A DNA stretch of 15,473 nucleotides from Thaumarchaeota archaeon S13 (lineage in GTDB: Archaea > Thermoproteota > Nitrososphaeria > Nitrososphaerales > Nitrosopumilaceae): positions 1 through 15,473 of the forward strand of contig RHFA01000135.1 in the NCBI GenBank assembly GCA_003724275.1. The letters are read 5' to 3'. The position numbers and the translations under genes were made by a program. Under the pieces are notes generated by a model. That model searched no databases and was not told where the DNA came from. It saw only the letters and a program-made list of their open reading frames with translations. Positions 1 through 6,451 of the stretch are shown here, piece after piece (position 1 is the first letter of the stretch; each line of letters begins with the position of its first letter).

Positions 1-1
1 G

Positions 2-1993
2 CTGCCCGCGCTGGCCGTCTCGTTTGCGCTCATCGCCGCCTCGATCACGGCGATGGCCCTAATCTCGGACAGCGTGACCAGGGAGACGATAAACACGCTC
101 GTCGGCGAGCAGTCCACGTTTGCCTCGCATGCGGCCATCTCGAGGATAGACGAGGAGATCGACGACCGCATAGGCGACCTTCGCGCGCTGGGCTCCGAGC
201 CCAGGATCCGCGCCGCGCTGGCGCACCACAACGCCGGCGGCGAGGCCGGGCCCCTCGCGGATCGGGCCACCGAGGCCCTCGCCGAGAGGCCGTCGGCGCA
301 GGGCGCGGCGATCGCCGGAGTAGCCCTCGTCGGCTCTGACGGCGCGACGGTGGCATCAGCAGGGCGCGGCGTCGTGGACTCGGGCGTCGACAGGGGCGCG
401 CTGGCCCACGGGGCCGGCGTGCGCGTCTCGGACGTGCGCCACGACCCCATATACGGCATGGACGTGATCGACATCGGCGTCACGGTCCGCGACGCCGCCG
501 GCGCGCCGGCCGGCGCGCTCGTGGCCGCGATGGGCCTCGAGGAGGTCTATCGCATAGCGGCCTCGACGCAGGAGGGCGTGCGCCTCGGCAGGTCGACCGT
601 CGACATTTACAGGGTTGACGGGTGGCCAATATACTCGTCGGCGCCGCACGCCTCCGGCGATGCCTTTGAGATCGTCACGCCGGACCTGATGAGCGTGCCC
701 GAGGGCGTGCAGGACGAGCTCGCGCGCCGCTTTGCCGAGATTGACGACGAGTATGACCGCGTGCTAGGCAAGTACGGCTTTGAGGAGCCAATGCTCAACG
801 AGACGGAGGCCATCGAGTACGCCGCGCGCGTCCTAGAGCTCGACGAGCGGTATGGCGGGGCCATCGCCGAGGCCGGCGCCACAGGCCCCACGGGCGACCT
901 CGAGGCCGCCGTCGTCGAGGACCTGTTTGAGGCGTACGACGCCGAGTACCGCAAGATCGCCGCAGACTATGGCATACTCGCCCCAGACCTCACTCCCGCC
1001 GAGGAGGAGGCCCTCGCCACCGAGCTCGCGCGGATAGAGGCGAGGTACGCCACTGTGTACGAGGGCCTTGACGTTGACTATACGTTTGGCGAGCGCGGGT
1101 TTGTCATTGTCGGGCACGGCTCCGAGGAGACGCTCCACTCGTTCTCGAGGCAGTCCGGCTATGGCGACTTTGCCGGCCTCGGGTGGACGTTTGTCGTCCA
1201 CACAAACCTCGCCGATGCCCTAGCCGAGGCCAACACGCAGCGCAACTTTTTGCTGGCCCTGGCCGCAGTCGTCGGGATCGCCGCCGCGGGCCTGAGCGCG
1301 TACCTCGCGAGGGCAATGTACGCGCAGACCAGGAGGCTGCGCCAGTCCGAAAAGATAGCCGCGATAGGGCAGCTCGCCTCCAACATTGCGCACGACCTGC
1401 GCAACCCGCTGGGCATAATACGCAACTCTGCCGAGCGCATCAGGAGAAAGGCCGGCGGCGACGCGCAGGTCGACGGCGAGCTCGACCGCATAAACCGCGC
1501 GATAACCAGGATGTCCCACCAGATCGAGGGCGTCCTCAACTATGTCCGAACGACTCCGGTCATAGCCGACGAGTGCGCCGTGGTCCCAATGCTAGAGTAC
1601 GCGCTGGACTCCATAGACGTGCCGCGCAACATCGGCGTGTCGCTGCCCTCCGGCGAGGCCGTCATCGAGTGCGACCGCGAAAAGATAGAGATCATGTTTG
1701 CCAACCTGCTCCTCAACGCGGTCCAGGCGATCGGAGAGGAGGAGGGCAGGATAGACGTGCGCATGGAGGCCGGCGAGGACGCCGTGACCGTCGAGTTTGA
1801 GAACAGCGGCCCTCCAATCCCCGAGGGGAGCCTCGAGCGCATATTCGAGCCGCTCTACACGACAAAGCTAAAGGGCACGGGCCTGGGCCTGTCGGGCTGC
1901 CGCAACATTGTCAGGCAGCACGGCGGGACGATACGCGCGAGGTCCGGCCCCGTCGTGTTCAGCGTGGTGCTGCCGAGGAGGCAGCGCGCGTGA
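2..1993 (+). CDS. Membrane sensor histidine kinase (5' end outside window)
   Basis: Predicted two-component sensor kinase that autophosphorylates a histidine in response to an external signal. The frame is open to the window edge, so the true start lies upstream. An internal ATG at 53 sits inside a hydrophobic stretch (LPALAVSFALIAASITAMAL), which is probably the first membrane helix, so it is unlikely to be the start. Numbering from that Met: extracellular sensor about 20-395, second membrane helix about 399-420, HisKA H-box SNIAHDLRNPLG with phospho-acceptor His447, ATPase N-box around Asn555, a diverged G1 box ENSGPPIP at 583, F-box IFEPLYTT, and G2 GTGLGLSG at 608. No HAMP domain is evident between the second helix and the H-box. 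The sensor looks Cache-like but carries an acidic helical insert with two similar units (226-275 and 291-340). No response regulator is encoded in the window. The stop codon touches that of the convergent parvulin gene. The kinase assignment is firm; the ligand is unknown. Confidence 0.93.
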   Translation: MPALAVSFALIAASITAMALISDSVTRETINTLVGEQSTFASHAAISRIDEEIDDRIGDLRALGSEPRIRAALAHHNAGGEAGPLADRATEALAERPSAQGAAIAGVALVGSDGATVASAGRGVVDSGVDRGALAHGAGVRVSDVRHDPIYGMDVIDIGVTVRDAAGAPAGALVAAMGLEEVYRIAASTQEGVRLGRSTVDIYRVDGWPIYSSAPHASGDAFEIVTPDLMSVPEGVQDELARRFAEIDDEYDRVLGKYGFEEPMLNETEAIEYAARVLELDERYGGAIAEAGATGPTGDLEAAVVEDLFEAYDAEYRKIAADYGILAPDLTPAEEEALATELARIEARYATVYEGLDVDYTFGERGFVIVGHGSEETLHSFSRQSGYGDFAGLGWTFVVHTNLADALAEANTQRNFLLALAAVVGIAAAGLSAYLARAMYAQTRRLRQSEKIAAIGQLASNIAHDLRNPLGIIRNSAERIRRKAGGDAQVDGELDRINRAITRMSHQIEGVLNYVRTTPVIADECAVVPMLEYALDSIDVPRNIGVSLPSGEAVIECDREKIEIMFANLLLNAVQAIGEEEGRIDVRMEAGEDAVTVEFENSGPPIPEGSLERIFEPLYTTKLKGTGLGLSGCRNIVRQHGGTIRARSGPVVFSVVLPRRQRA

Positions 1994-2275
1994 TCACGCG
2001 ACGCGCCTGATAATGTGGTAGCCGTACTCGGTCTTGACCGGCCCGGACGTCTGGCCCACGGACAGCGAGAACGCGGCCTCCTCAAATGGCCTCACCATCT
2101 TGCCGCGCGCAAAGTAGCCGAGGCTGCCGTCGCGCCTTGCGCTCCCCGTGTCAAGCGACGCCTCGCGCGCGAGCCTGCCAAACTTTTCGCCTGCCTTGAG
2201 GCGCTCGAGTATGGCAAGGGCCTCGCCGTGCTTTTTGACGAGTATGTGCGAGCACTTTATCTTGGCCGCCGCCAT
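1994..2275 (-). CDS. Parvulin-type peptidyl-prolyl cis-trans isomerase (PpiC/Rotamase family)
   Basis: A 93-residue stand-alone rotamase domain with no signal peptide, so probably a cytosolic folding catalyst that isomerises Xaa-Pro bonds. Diagnostic parvulin segments are the opening KIKCSHILVKK with His10, the RDGSLGYFARGKMVRPFEEA block with Met60 and Phe64 lining the active site, and the closing TEYGYHIIR with the second conserved His87. The length and sequence resemble the thaumarchaeal single-domain parvulins CsPinA and NmPin. The basic surface (KKHG, LKAGEKFGRLAR) fits that group, for which membrane association has been proposed for NmPin. The reading frame stays open far upstream, but similarity begins exactly at the ATG at 2275. 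A TATA-like TTTTTA about 27 nt before that ATG implies a leaderless mRNA. The gene lies 121 nt beyond the TPR gene on the same strand, and its TGA abuts the TGA of the convergent kinase. Confidence 0.95.
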   Translation of the reverse strand: MAAAKIKCSHILVKKHGEALAILERLKAGEKFGRLAREASLDTGSARRDGSLGYFARGKMVRPFEEAAFSLSVGQTSGPVKTEYGYHIIRRVA

Positions 2276-2299
2276 GCGGCCCGCGTTGGGGGCATGGGG

Positions 2300-2305
2300 T
2301 AAAAA
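2300..2305 (-). promoter_or_regulatory. Putative TATA box of the parvulin gene
   Basis: On the minus strand this reads TTTTTA in otherwise GC-rich DNA, centred about 27 nt before the parvulin ATG at 2275. Archaeal TATA elements lie about 25-30 nt upstream of the transcription start, so this spacing predicts a leaderless transcript. No Shine-Dalgarno motif is needed or obvious. Confidence 0.5.
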
Positions 2306-2396
2306 CCGTTTGGGCGCGCGCGGCACGCCTGCGCCTCCCCATGCGCGCGGCCTCCAAAGAGCCCCCATAACAGCCTGTCGCGTGGCCCGCGGCGCG

Positions 2397-3315
2397 TCAG
2401 GCCTGCCGGCGCTGCCCGCGCGCGCGCTCGGCGAGGCACCGCTCCTCGTCGGCCTCGGCGGCCCTGCCGAGCGCGTCGAGCGCGTTGGCCCTCCCATCGT
2501 GCATGTTGGCGTTGTCCGGATCGATGGCCAGTGCCCTGTCACATGCCTCCAGGGCCTCGCCGGCGCGGCCCGCCCTGAGGAGCGCGTCGCCGAGGCCAAG
2601 GTGCGCGTAGGCGTGGCCCGGGTCTGCGGCCACGGCGAGCTCAAAGGCGGCGAGCGCGTCGGCGTGGCGGCCCATCTGCGTAAACGTGTCGGCGCGGCCG
2701 GTCCGCGCATCGGTGTTGGCCGGGTTTAGGGAGACGGCGAGCTCAAAGGCGGCGAGCGCGTCGTCGTTCCGGCCAAGGTTGAGGAGCGCCTCGGCGCGGC
2801 CATAGTTCGCGCCGGCGTGGTCCGGGTCTGCGGCCACGACGAGCTCAAAGGCGGCCAGGGCCCCGGCATAGTCGGCCAGGATGAGGAGCATCTGCCCGCG
2901 GCCTTGGTGCGCGCCGGCAAGGCCGGGATCAAGGGCGATGGCGCGCCCGTACGCGTCAAGGGCATCCTCCCAGCGGCCCAGGCCGGCGAGCGCGCGGGCG
3001 CGGTCGTGGTGCGCAACGGCGCTGTCGTCAATCGCGATGACGCGCTCAAAGGCGGCCAGGGCCTCGGCGTTGCGGCCCAGCTCGAGGAGCGAGACGCCCC
3101 TTGCAGAGTGCGCAAGGTCGCTGCCGGGGCTGGCCGCGGCGGCGCTGTCGGCGGACTCGAGCGCCTTGGCGGGGCGGCCCAGCGCCAGGAACGCGGCGGC
3201 GAGGCCGGTGCCCACATAGGCCGCGCCGATCCCGGCAGCGGCGGCGCGGGAATACTCGGAGACGGCCTCCTCGGCCCTGCCGAGCTCCAGCAGCGCGTCG
3301 GCGCGGGCAAGGAGT
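2397..3315 (-). pseudogene. C-terminal part of the same TPR protein, in a shifted frame
   Basis: This frame continues the TPR array from LLARADALLELGRAEEA to the C-terminus ERARGQRRQA and a TGA at 2397. It encodes about nine units with the same 34-residue period, for example ALAAFELAVAADPGHAYAHL and ALEACDRALAIDPDNANMHD. It has no plausible start, promoter or Shine-Dalgarno motif of its own: upstream of about 3315 this frame is only the off-frame shadow of the first half. I therefore treat it as the 3' portion of one ancestral gene of roughly 22 repeats spanning 2397-4714. At the junction the DPDS-to-LGR spacing is three residues short and the frame shifts by one nucleotide, as a 10-nt deletion would produce. 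It could be a real disabling mutation or a sequencing or assembly error. Confidence 0.75.
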
Positions 3316-4714
3316 CGGGATCGGCGGCGACGGCGGCGTCGTACGCCCCGAGGGCCTCGGCGTTGCGGCCGAGGGCCAGGAGCGAGGCGGCGCGCTCGCC
3401 GTGCGTGATGGCGTCGCACAGTCCCCTCTCCGCCATGCGGTCGTACGAGTCCAGGGCCTCGGCGTGGCGGCCCAGCGCGTGGAGCGAAGAGGCGCGGACA
3501 GGGTCCACGGCGGTGCCGCCGGCGCCCATCTCGACGGCGCGCTCCACAGAGGCCAGGGCCTCCTCGTGGCGGCCCAGCGCGTGGAGCGCAGAGGCGCGGA
3601 CAAGGTGCACGGCGGTGCCGTCGGTGCCCAGCTCTACGGCGCGGGCCATGGAGGAGAGGGCATCCTCGTGGCGGCCCTTGGACAGGAGCGAGGCGGCCTG
3701 CCACGCGAGCGCCTTGGCGTTGTCGGGGTTGATCTCCAGCGCGCGGGCGCAGGTGGACAGCGCGTCGTCGTGGCGCCCCATCGACGAGAGCGCCTCGATG
3801 GCGGCAAGGAGGGCCACCTCGCTGCGGGGAGCCAGCTCGACGGCGCGCTCGGCGTCCTTGAGCGCCTCGGCGGGGCGGCCGAGGGCGTTGAGGGCCTGCG
3901 CGCGGCAGGCGAGGCCCGCCTCGCTGTCCGGCTTGAGCTCCAGGGCGCGGTTGTACGAGGCGAGGGCCTCCTCAAACCTGTCCATCGAGGCGAGCACGAG
4001 GCCGCGGTTGTGGTGGGCCCCGACGAGAAGGGGATCAAGCTCAGAGGCGCGGGCCATGGAGGAGAGGGCGTCCTCGTGGCGGCCGAGGGCGTCGAGGATG
4101 AGGCCGCGCGAGCTGTGGAGGGTGGCGGTGCGCGGCTTTAGGGCGATTGCGCGGTCAATGGCATCCAGGGCCTCGGCGTGGCGGGCCAGCCTGTAGAGGG
4201 AGCGCGCGCGCTCCTCGTGGAGCTGCGGCGAGTCCGGGCCGGCCGGCTCGGGCACGCCGTCGGCGCTCACCAGGCCGTCTGGCACGACGGACAGCGCGCG
4301 GTCGTACGAGGCGAGGGCATCCTCGTGGCGACCGAGGGCCGCGAGCTCGAGGCCCTCGTTGAACAGCGCGCCGGGAAACGCGGGGTCGGCCTCCTGCGCG
4401 GCCCTGATCGCCTCGAGGGCCTCCTCGTGGCGGCCCAAGTCCGAGAGCGCGTTGGCGCGGCCCCCGTGCACGGCTGCCGGGTCGACGCCCGGCCCGGCAG
4501 AGCGCCCGTACGCCTCCAGGGCCTCGGCGAGGCGGCCAACTGACATGAGCGCCTGCGCGCGCATAAACTGCGCAATGCCGTCGTCTGGCACGAGCGCCGC
4601 GGCACGCTCAAAGAGCTCGAGGGCCTCGGCGTGCATTCCCCTGGAGCGAAGCCAGCTGGCGCGGCGGATCAGCTCGTCTGCCTCCCTCTCGTCTGCCCCC
4701 GTGCGGCCGCCCAT
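2726..4714 (-). CDS. TPR-repeat protein as it reads from its start; native repeats end at a frameshift near 3314
   Basis: Tandem tetratricopeptide repeats with a 34-residue period; such helical solenoids act as protein-protein scaffolds, and no catalytic domain is visible. The start ATG at 4714 (MGGRTGADEREADELIRRAS) is preceded by a TATA box about 27 nt upstream, pointing to a leaderless mRNA. There is no signal peptide or membrane helix. Thirteen TPR units follow, with the recurrent core LGRHEEALASYDRAL, one bearing a Pro-rich linker (VPDGLVSADGVPEP). At ADPDS (about 3314) the repeat pattern stops and the frame runs on as Pro/Ser/Arg-rich out-of-frame sequence to a TAA at 2726, giving a nominal 662 residues. 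The other complete genes here end in TAG or TGA, so this TAA looks accidental. The repeats resume in another frame (next entry). The gene is therefore a frameshifted pseudogene or contains a sequence error. The binding partner is unknown. Confidence 0.75.
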   Translation of the reverse strand: MGGRTGADEREADELIRRASWLRSRGMHAEALELFERAAALVPDDGIAQFMRAQALMSVGRLAEALEAYGRSAGPGVDPAAVHGGRANALSDLGRHEEALEAIRAAQEADPAFPGALFNEGLELAALGRHEDALASYDRALSVVPDGLVSADGVPEPAGPDSPQLHEERARSLYRLARHAEALDAIDRAIALKPRTATLHSSRGLILDALGRHEDALSSMARASELDPLLVGAHHNRGLVLASMDRFEEALASYNRALELKPDSEAGLACRAQALNALGRPAEALKDAERAVELAPRSEVALLAAIEALSSMGRHDDALSTCARALEINPDNAKALAWQAASLLSKGRHEDALSSMARAVELGTDGTAVHLVRASALHALGRHEEALASVERAVEMGAGGTAVDPVRASSLHALGRHAEALDSYDRMAERGLCDAITHGERAASLLALGRNAEALGAYDAAVAADPDSLPAPTRCWSSAGPRRPSPSIPAPPLPGSARPMWAPASPPRSWRWAAPPRRSSPPTAPPRPAPAATLRTLQGASRSSSWAATPRPWPPLSASSRLTTAPLRTTTAPARSPAWAAGRMPLTRTGAPSPLIPALPARTKAAGRCSSSWPTMPGPWPPLSSSWPQTRTTPARTMAAPRRSSTLAGTTTRSPPLSSPSP
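3471..3674 (-). repeat. Adjacent 102-bp near-identical TPR-coding direct repeats
   Basis: The DNA beginning cccagcgcgtggagcg at 3471 recurs at 3573, exactly 102 bp (34 codons) later, with limited mismatches through the unit. The encoded units both contain SMG/ALGRHEEALxSxxRAVE-like cores around HALGRHxEAL. A further segment, gcgggccatggaggagaggg, occurs at 3641 and again at 4049, which is 408 bp or four units apart. The pattern indicates repeat expansion by duplication or homogenisation within the TPR gene. Confidence 0.75.
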
Positions 4715-4737
4715 GCGCGCGGCGCGCGCGGGCGGGG

Positions 4738-4744
4738 AATATAA
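4738..4744 (-). promoter_or_regulatory. Putative TATA box of the TPR gene
   Basis: The minus strand reads TTATATT, an AT island in very GC-rich DNA, centred about 27 nt before the ATG at 4714. This is the spacing expected for a leaderless archaeal transcript and supports that ATG over in-frame upstream ones. Confidence 0.6.
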
Positions 4745-5185
4745 CAGGATCGCGCCCGGACCCGGAGCCCCGCGGGGCGGAAACTGTGCAAGGCGGTAAC
4801 TTGCATCTACCGGCAGCGGATCTCGCGGCAGGGCGTTGGCTCGCCGTCTCGGCCCCAAGCGGGCAGCCGCGCGGGCTGCCCTGCCGCACGCCCGTGACGG
4901 GAGCCACCCCCACGCGCCCGGAGTGGCGGTCACGACGACAGAACCGGCACGCGTCGCCGCCATGCCGACGCCGGCCATGCCACAAGCATCTCGTACCGCC
5001 CGTCGCGAGCCAGCGGTGGGACGCTTCCCCCCATGCGTGGCGACAACCCTGACTGCAACGCCGTGGCTTGCGGGCTGTCCGGCGGGCCATGAAGGCTTCC
5101 TGGCGGGCGGCTCCGTTGCATGAATAGGCACGGTTTTTGGCGGGTTTGGCCGCTAGGGACTCCCCGGGGCCCGCGGCGCGGAGTG

Positions 5186-5202
5186 GCCCGCGCGGCGCGG
5201 GC
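5186..5202. repeat. GC-rich inverted repeat (7-bp stem, 3-nt loop)
   Basis: GCCCGCG at 5186-5192 is the reverse complement of CGCGGGC at 5196-5202. It lies just after a CCCCGGGG palindrome (5162-5169) and a related direct copy of GCCCGCG at 5169-5175. In DNA this GC-rich, short hairpins arise by chance, so no function is claimed. Confidence 0.3.
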
Positions 5203-5266
5203 GCCAAGGCCTGCCGGTTCTGCCCAAAGGCGCGCCCCGGCCGCGCGCCTGCCGCCCTGCAAATCG

Positions 5267-5272
5267 TTATAT
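5267..5272 (+). promoter_or_regulatory. Putative TATA box of tRNA-Gln
   Basis: TTATAT in the context cgttatatcg, centred about 28 nt before the first nucleotide of the tRNA at 5298. This matches archaeal tRNA promoter spacing, with transcription starting at or a few nucleotides before the mature 5' end. Confidence 0.6.
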
Positions 5273-5319
5273 CGCTCCCCCCCTGGGCCGCGCGCATAGC
5301 CCGATAGTCTAGCGGCCAA

Positions 5320-5344
5320 TCGGGCGCACCCGCGCCCGGGCCAG
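5320..5344 (+). other. Non-canonical D-arm intron of tRNA-Gln (25 nt)
   Basis: A near-ideal bulge-helix-bulge motif is visible. The central 4-bp helix is GGCC (5314-5317) with GGCC (5339-5342). The 3-nt bulges are AAT (5318-5320) and AGG (5343-5345). The inner stem is CGGGCGC (5321-5327) with GCGCCCG (5332-5338), closed by an ACCC loop. Cutting after the second bulge nucleotide, as the archaeal tRNA splicing endonuclease does, joins GGCCAA to GGATT. This restores the D stem (G-U, U-A, C-G, U-G) at position 21/22. Confidence 0.75.
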
Positions 5345-5360
5345 GGATTCCGCGCTCTGG

Positions 5361-5375
5361 ATCTCACGAGAGGAA
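5361..5375 (+). other. Anticodon-loop intron of tRNA-Gln, canonical 37/38 position (about 15 nt)
   Basis: Twenty-two nucleotides separate the anticodon stem strands where seven are expected, leaving a 15-nt insertion. Removing 5361-5375 gives the loop CTCTGGA, typical of archaeal tRNA-Gln. CTCT (5355-5358) can pair with AGAG (5369-5372) as the central helix with GGA as one bulge, but the other bulge is then four nucleotides, so the motif is relaxed and the boundaries may be off by a nucleotide. Confidence 0.65.
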
Positions 5376-5410
5376 ACGCGGCGACGGCAGTTCGAATCTG
5401 CCTCGGGCTA

Positions 5411-6016
5411 CTATCTTGACGCCTGCGCTATGCGCTCTAGCTCGTGCTTGCGCTTGACTGACGGCGCGTCTGGCGAGTTGTCCGCGGCGCGCACGAGGTG
5501 GTCGGCGAGGTACTCCTCCATGGACCGCGGGTTGGAGAAGGAGCTCTCGCGCACGCCGTCGGCGATGAACTTGAGGGCAAGGTCGACCCTGCGCATAGGC
5601 GAGACGTCGACGGACACGTGATACACGGTCCCGCCGTATACGATGCGCGTCGTGTCCTCGTTTGGCGCCGAGTGCTCGACTGCGCGCACGAGGACCTCGA
5701 CGGGGTTGCGGCCCGTCTTTAGCTCGATTATCGTGAACGCCGCCTTTATCGTGTTGAACGTGCGCATCTTTTTTCCGGCCATGCGGCCAGTGTTCTTTGC
5801 GTATCGCTTGCCAAAGTGCATCATCTTGTTTGCGAGGCGCTCGACAATGTGCGCGTCCTCCTTGTTGAACCTCTTGAGGGCGGAGCGGCCGTACGTCACG
5901 GGCATGACGACCTGGCGCAGCGATATAGCGCGGCCCAGGCTCTTGTCTGACACCTCGATGCCCGTCGTGTCCCACGTGCCAAAGAGCCTGAACGCCGGCT
6001 CGGCCTTGCCGCTCAT
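5411..6016 (-). CDS. rps7: 30S ribosomal protein uS7
   Basis: Small-subunit protein that nucleates folding of the 16S rRNA 3' domain and lines the E site near the exit of the mRNA channel. The 201 residues include the conserved helical core (MPVTYGRSALKRFNKEDAHI, VERLANKMMHFGKRYAKNTG) and the signature region NPVEVLVRAVEHSAPNEDTT, then the beta-ribbon VYGGTVYHVSVDVSPMRRVD and a C-terminal helix rich in Lys/Arg. An N-terminal extension of about 35 residues is usual for archaeal S7. The ATG at 6016 overlaps the rps12 stop (ATGA), so translation is probably coupled. It is the last gene of the operon; its TAG at 5411 abuts the 3' end of the convergent tRNA. No clear T-rich terminator is visible beyond it. 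Confidence 0.97.
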   Translation of the reverse strand: MSGKAEPAFRLFGTWDTTGIEVSDKSLGRAISLRQVVMPVTYGRSALKRFNKEDAHIVERLANKMMHFGKRYAKNTGRMAGKKMRTFNTIKAAFTIIELKTGRNPVEVLVRAVEHSAPNEDTTRIVYGGTVYHVSVDVSPMRRVDLALKFIADGVRESSFSNPRSMEEYLADHLVRAADNSPDAPSVKRKHELERIAQASR

Positions 6017-6450
6017 CGCCGCGGCTTCTCCTTTTTGCCGATGACGAGCTCGTGGAGCGACGTGTCATTCACCTTGAATACCTTGAAGCGCACGCCCGGA
6101 ATGTCGCCCATCGCGCCCCCCTGCGTGGCCCCCATGCCCTGTATGTGGACCTCGTCGTGCTCCTCGATAAAGTTCATCGCGCCGTCGCGCGGCAAAAACG
6201 CCGTGACGGACTTGCCGTTCTTTATCAGCTGCACCCTGACGCACTTGCGGACCGCCGAGTTTGGCTGCTTTGCCTCGACGCCGACCTTTTCTAGCACGAT
6301 GCCGCGGGCCTGCGGCGCGCCGCCCATAGGGTTTGCCTTGCGGTCAAGGCCGAGGCGGCGCCTCTTGTACGTCGATATGGACCACCTCTGCCGCTTGCGC
6401 TTTGTGCGGATCGCGCGGCCCGCAAAGAGGCCCAGCGGGGACTTTGCCAT
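6013..6450 (-). CDS. rps12: 30S ribosomal protein uS12
   Basis: Decoding-centre ribosomal protein that monitors codon-anticodon pairing. The 145 residues have the archaeal/eukaryotic form: the basic N-terminal part GLFAGRAIRTKRKRQRWSIS, then NPMGGAPQARGIVLEKVGVE, the near-invariant loop KQPNSAVRKC at 61-70, and LPRDGAMNFIEEHDEVHIQG, ending in a Lys/Arg tail. The ATG at 6450 lies one nucleotide after the nusA stop, preceded by a G-rich stretch in the nusA 3' end that can serve as Shine-Dalgarno. The 3' end overlaps the rps7 start by four nucleotides. Confidence 0.98.
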   Translation of the reverse strand: MAKSPLGLFAGRAIRTKRKRQRWSISTYKRRRLGLDRKANPMGGAPQARGIVLEKVGVEAKQPNSAVRKCVRVQLIKNGKSVTAFLPRDGAMNFIEEHDEVHIQGMGATQGGAMGDIPGVRFKVFKVNDTSLHELVIGKKEKPRR

Positions 6451-6451
6451 G

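Larger units (their letters stand above)
4715..5266. other. Gene-poor stretch between the TPR gene and tRNA-Gln
   Basis: About 550 nt with no ORF whose translation I recognise. Open frames exist on both strands, but their products are Arg/Ala/Pro-rich low-complexity sequence typical of GC-rich non-coding DNA, without a matching promoter. The stretch holds the TPR-gene TATA box at one end, reaches up to the tRNA TATA box at the other, and contains a cluster of GC palindromes around 5162-5202. It could contain a degraded gene or an unrecognised small RNA. Confidence 0.5.
5298..5410 (+). tRNA. tRNA-Gln (anticodon CUG) with two introns
   Basis: A full cloverleaf forms once two insertions are removed. 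The acceptor stem is AGCCCGA (5298-5304) with TCGGGCT (5403-5409) and discriminator A5410. The D arm is GTCT with GGAT around AGCGGCCAA. The anticodon stem is CCGCG (5350-5354) with CGCGG (5377-5381), and the mature loop is CTCTGGA with anticodon CTG at 5357-5359. The short variable loop is CGAC. The T arm is GGCAG/CTGCC with loop TTCGAAT. The A1-U72 pair is the identity feature that GatDE uses to amidate Glu-tRNA(Gln) in archaea. The predicted mature length is 73 nt without an encoded CCA. A D-arm intron and an anticodon-loop intron are inferred (separate entries). The gene has its own TATA box and its last base touches the stop codon of the convergent rps7. Confidence 0.9.

Noticed and set aside
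2276..2710. Parvulin as a longer 238-residue protein in the same frame
   Set aside because: The added sequence is the out-of-frame shadow of the TPR gene end plus intergenic DNA, and similarity to parvulins begins exactly at the ATG at 2275.
3306..3319. Programmed ribosomal frameshift in the TPR gene
   Set aside because: No slippery heptamer or run of identical bases is present at the junction, and the TPR spacing shows that three residues are also missing, which slippage alone would not explain.
2817..4196. Long plus-strand ORF (about 459 codons) opposite the TPR gene
   Set aside because: It is the antisense shadow of a GC-rich repeat gene; its Ala/Arg/Gly-rich translation follows the 102-bp repeat period and has no promoter or recognisable domain.
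2397..4714. TPR array as a CRISPR or non-coding tandem repeat
   Set aside because: The 102-bp period translates into regular 34-residue TPR motifs with no unique spacers.
4715..5131. Possible extension of the TPR protein to an upstream in-frame ATG at 5131
   Set aside because: The extension would cross the TATA box at 4738-4744, and its translation is low-complexity with no TPR pattern; the ATG at 4714 has correct leaderless spacing.
5298..5345. tRNA-Gln as a pseudogene or a split/permuted tRNA
   Set aside because: All arms lie in normal order and pair fully after removal of two internal segments, with a TATA box at the correct distance.
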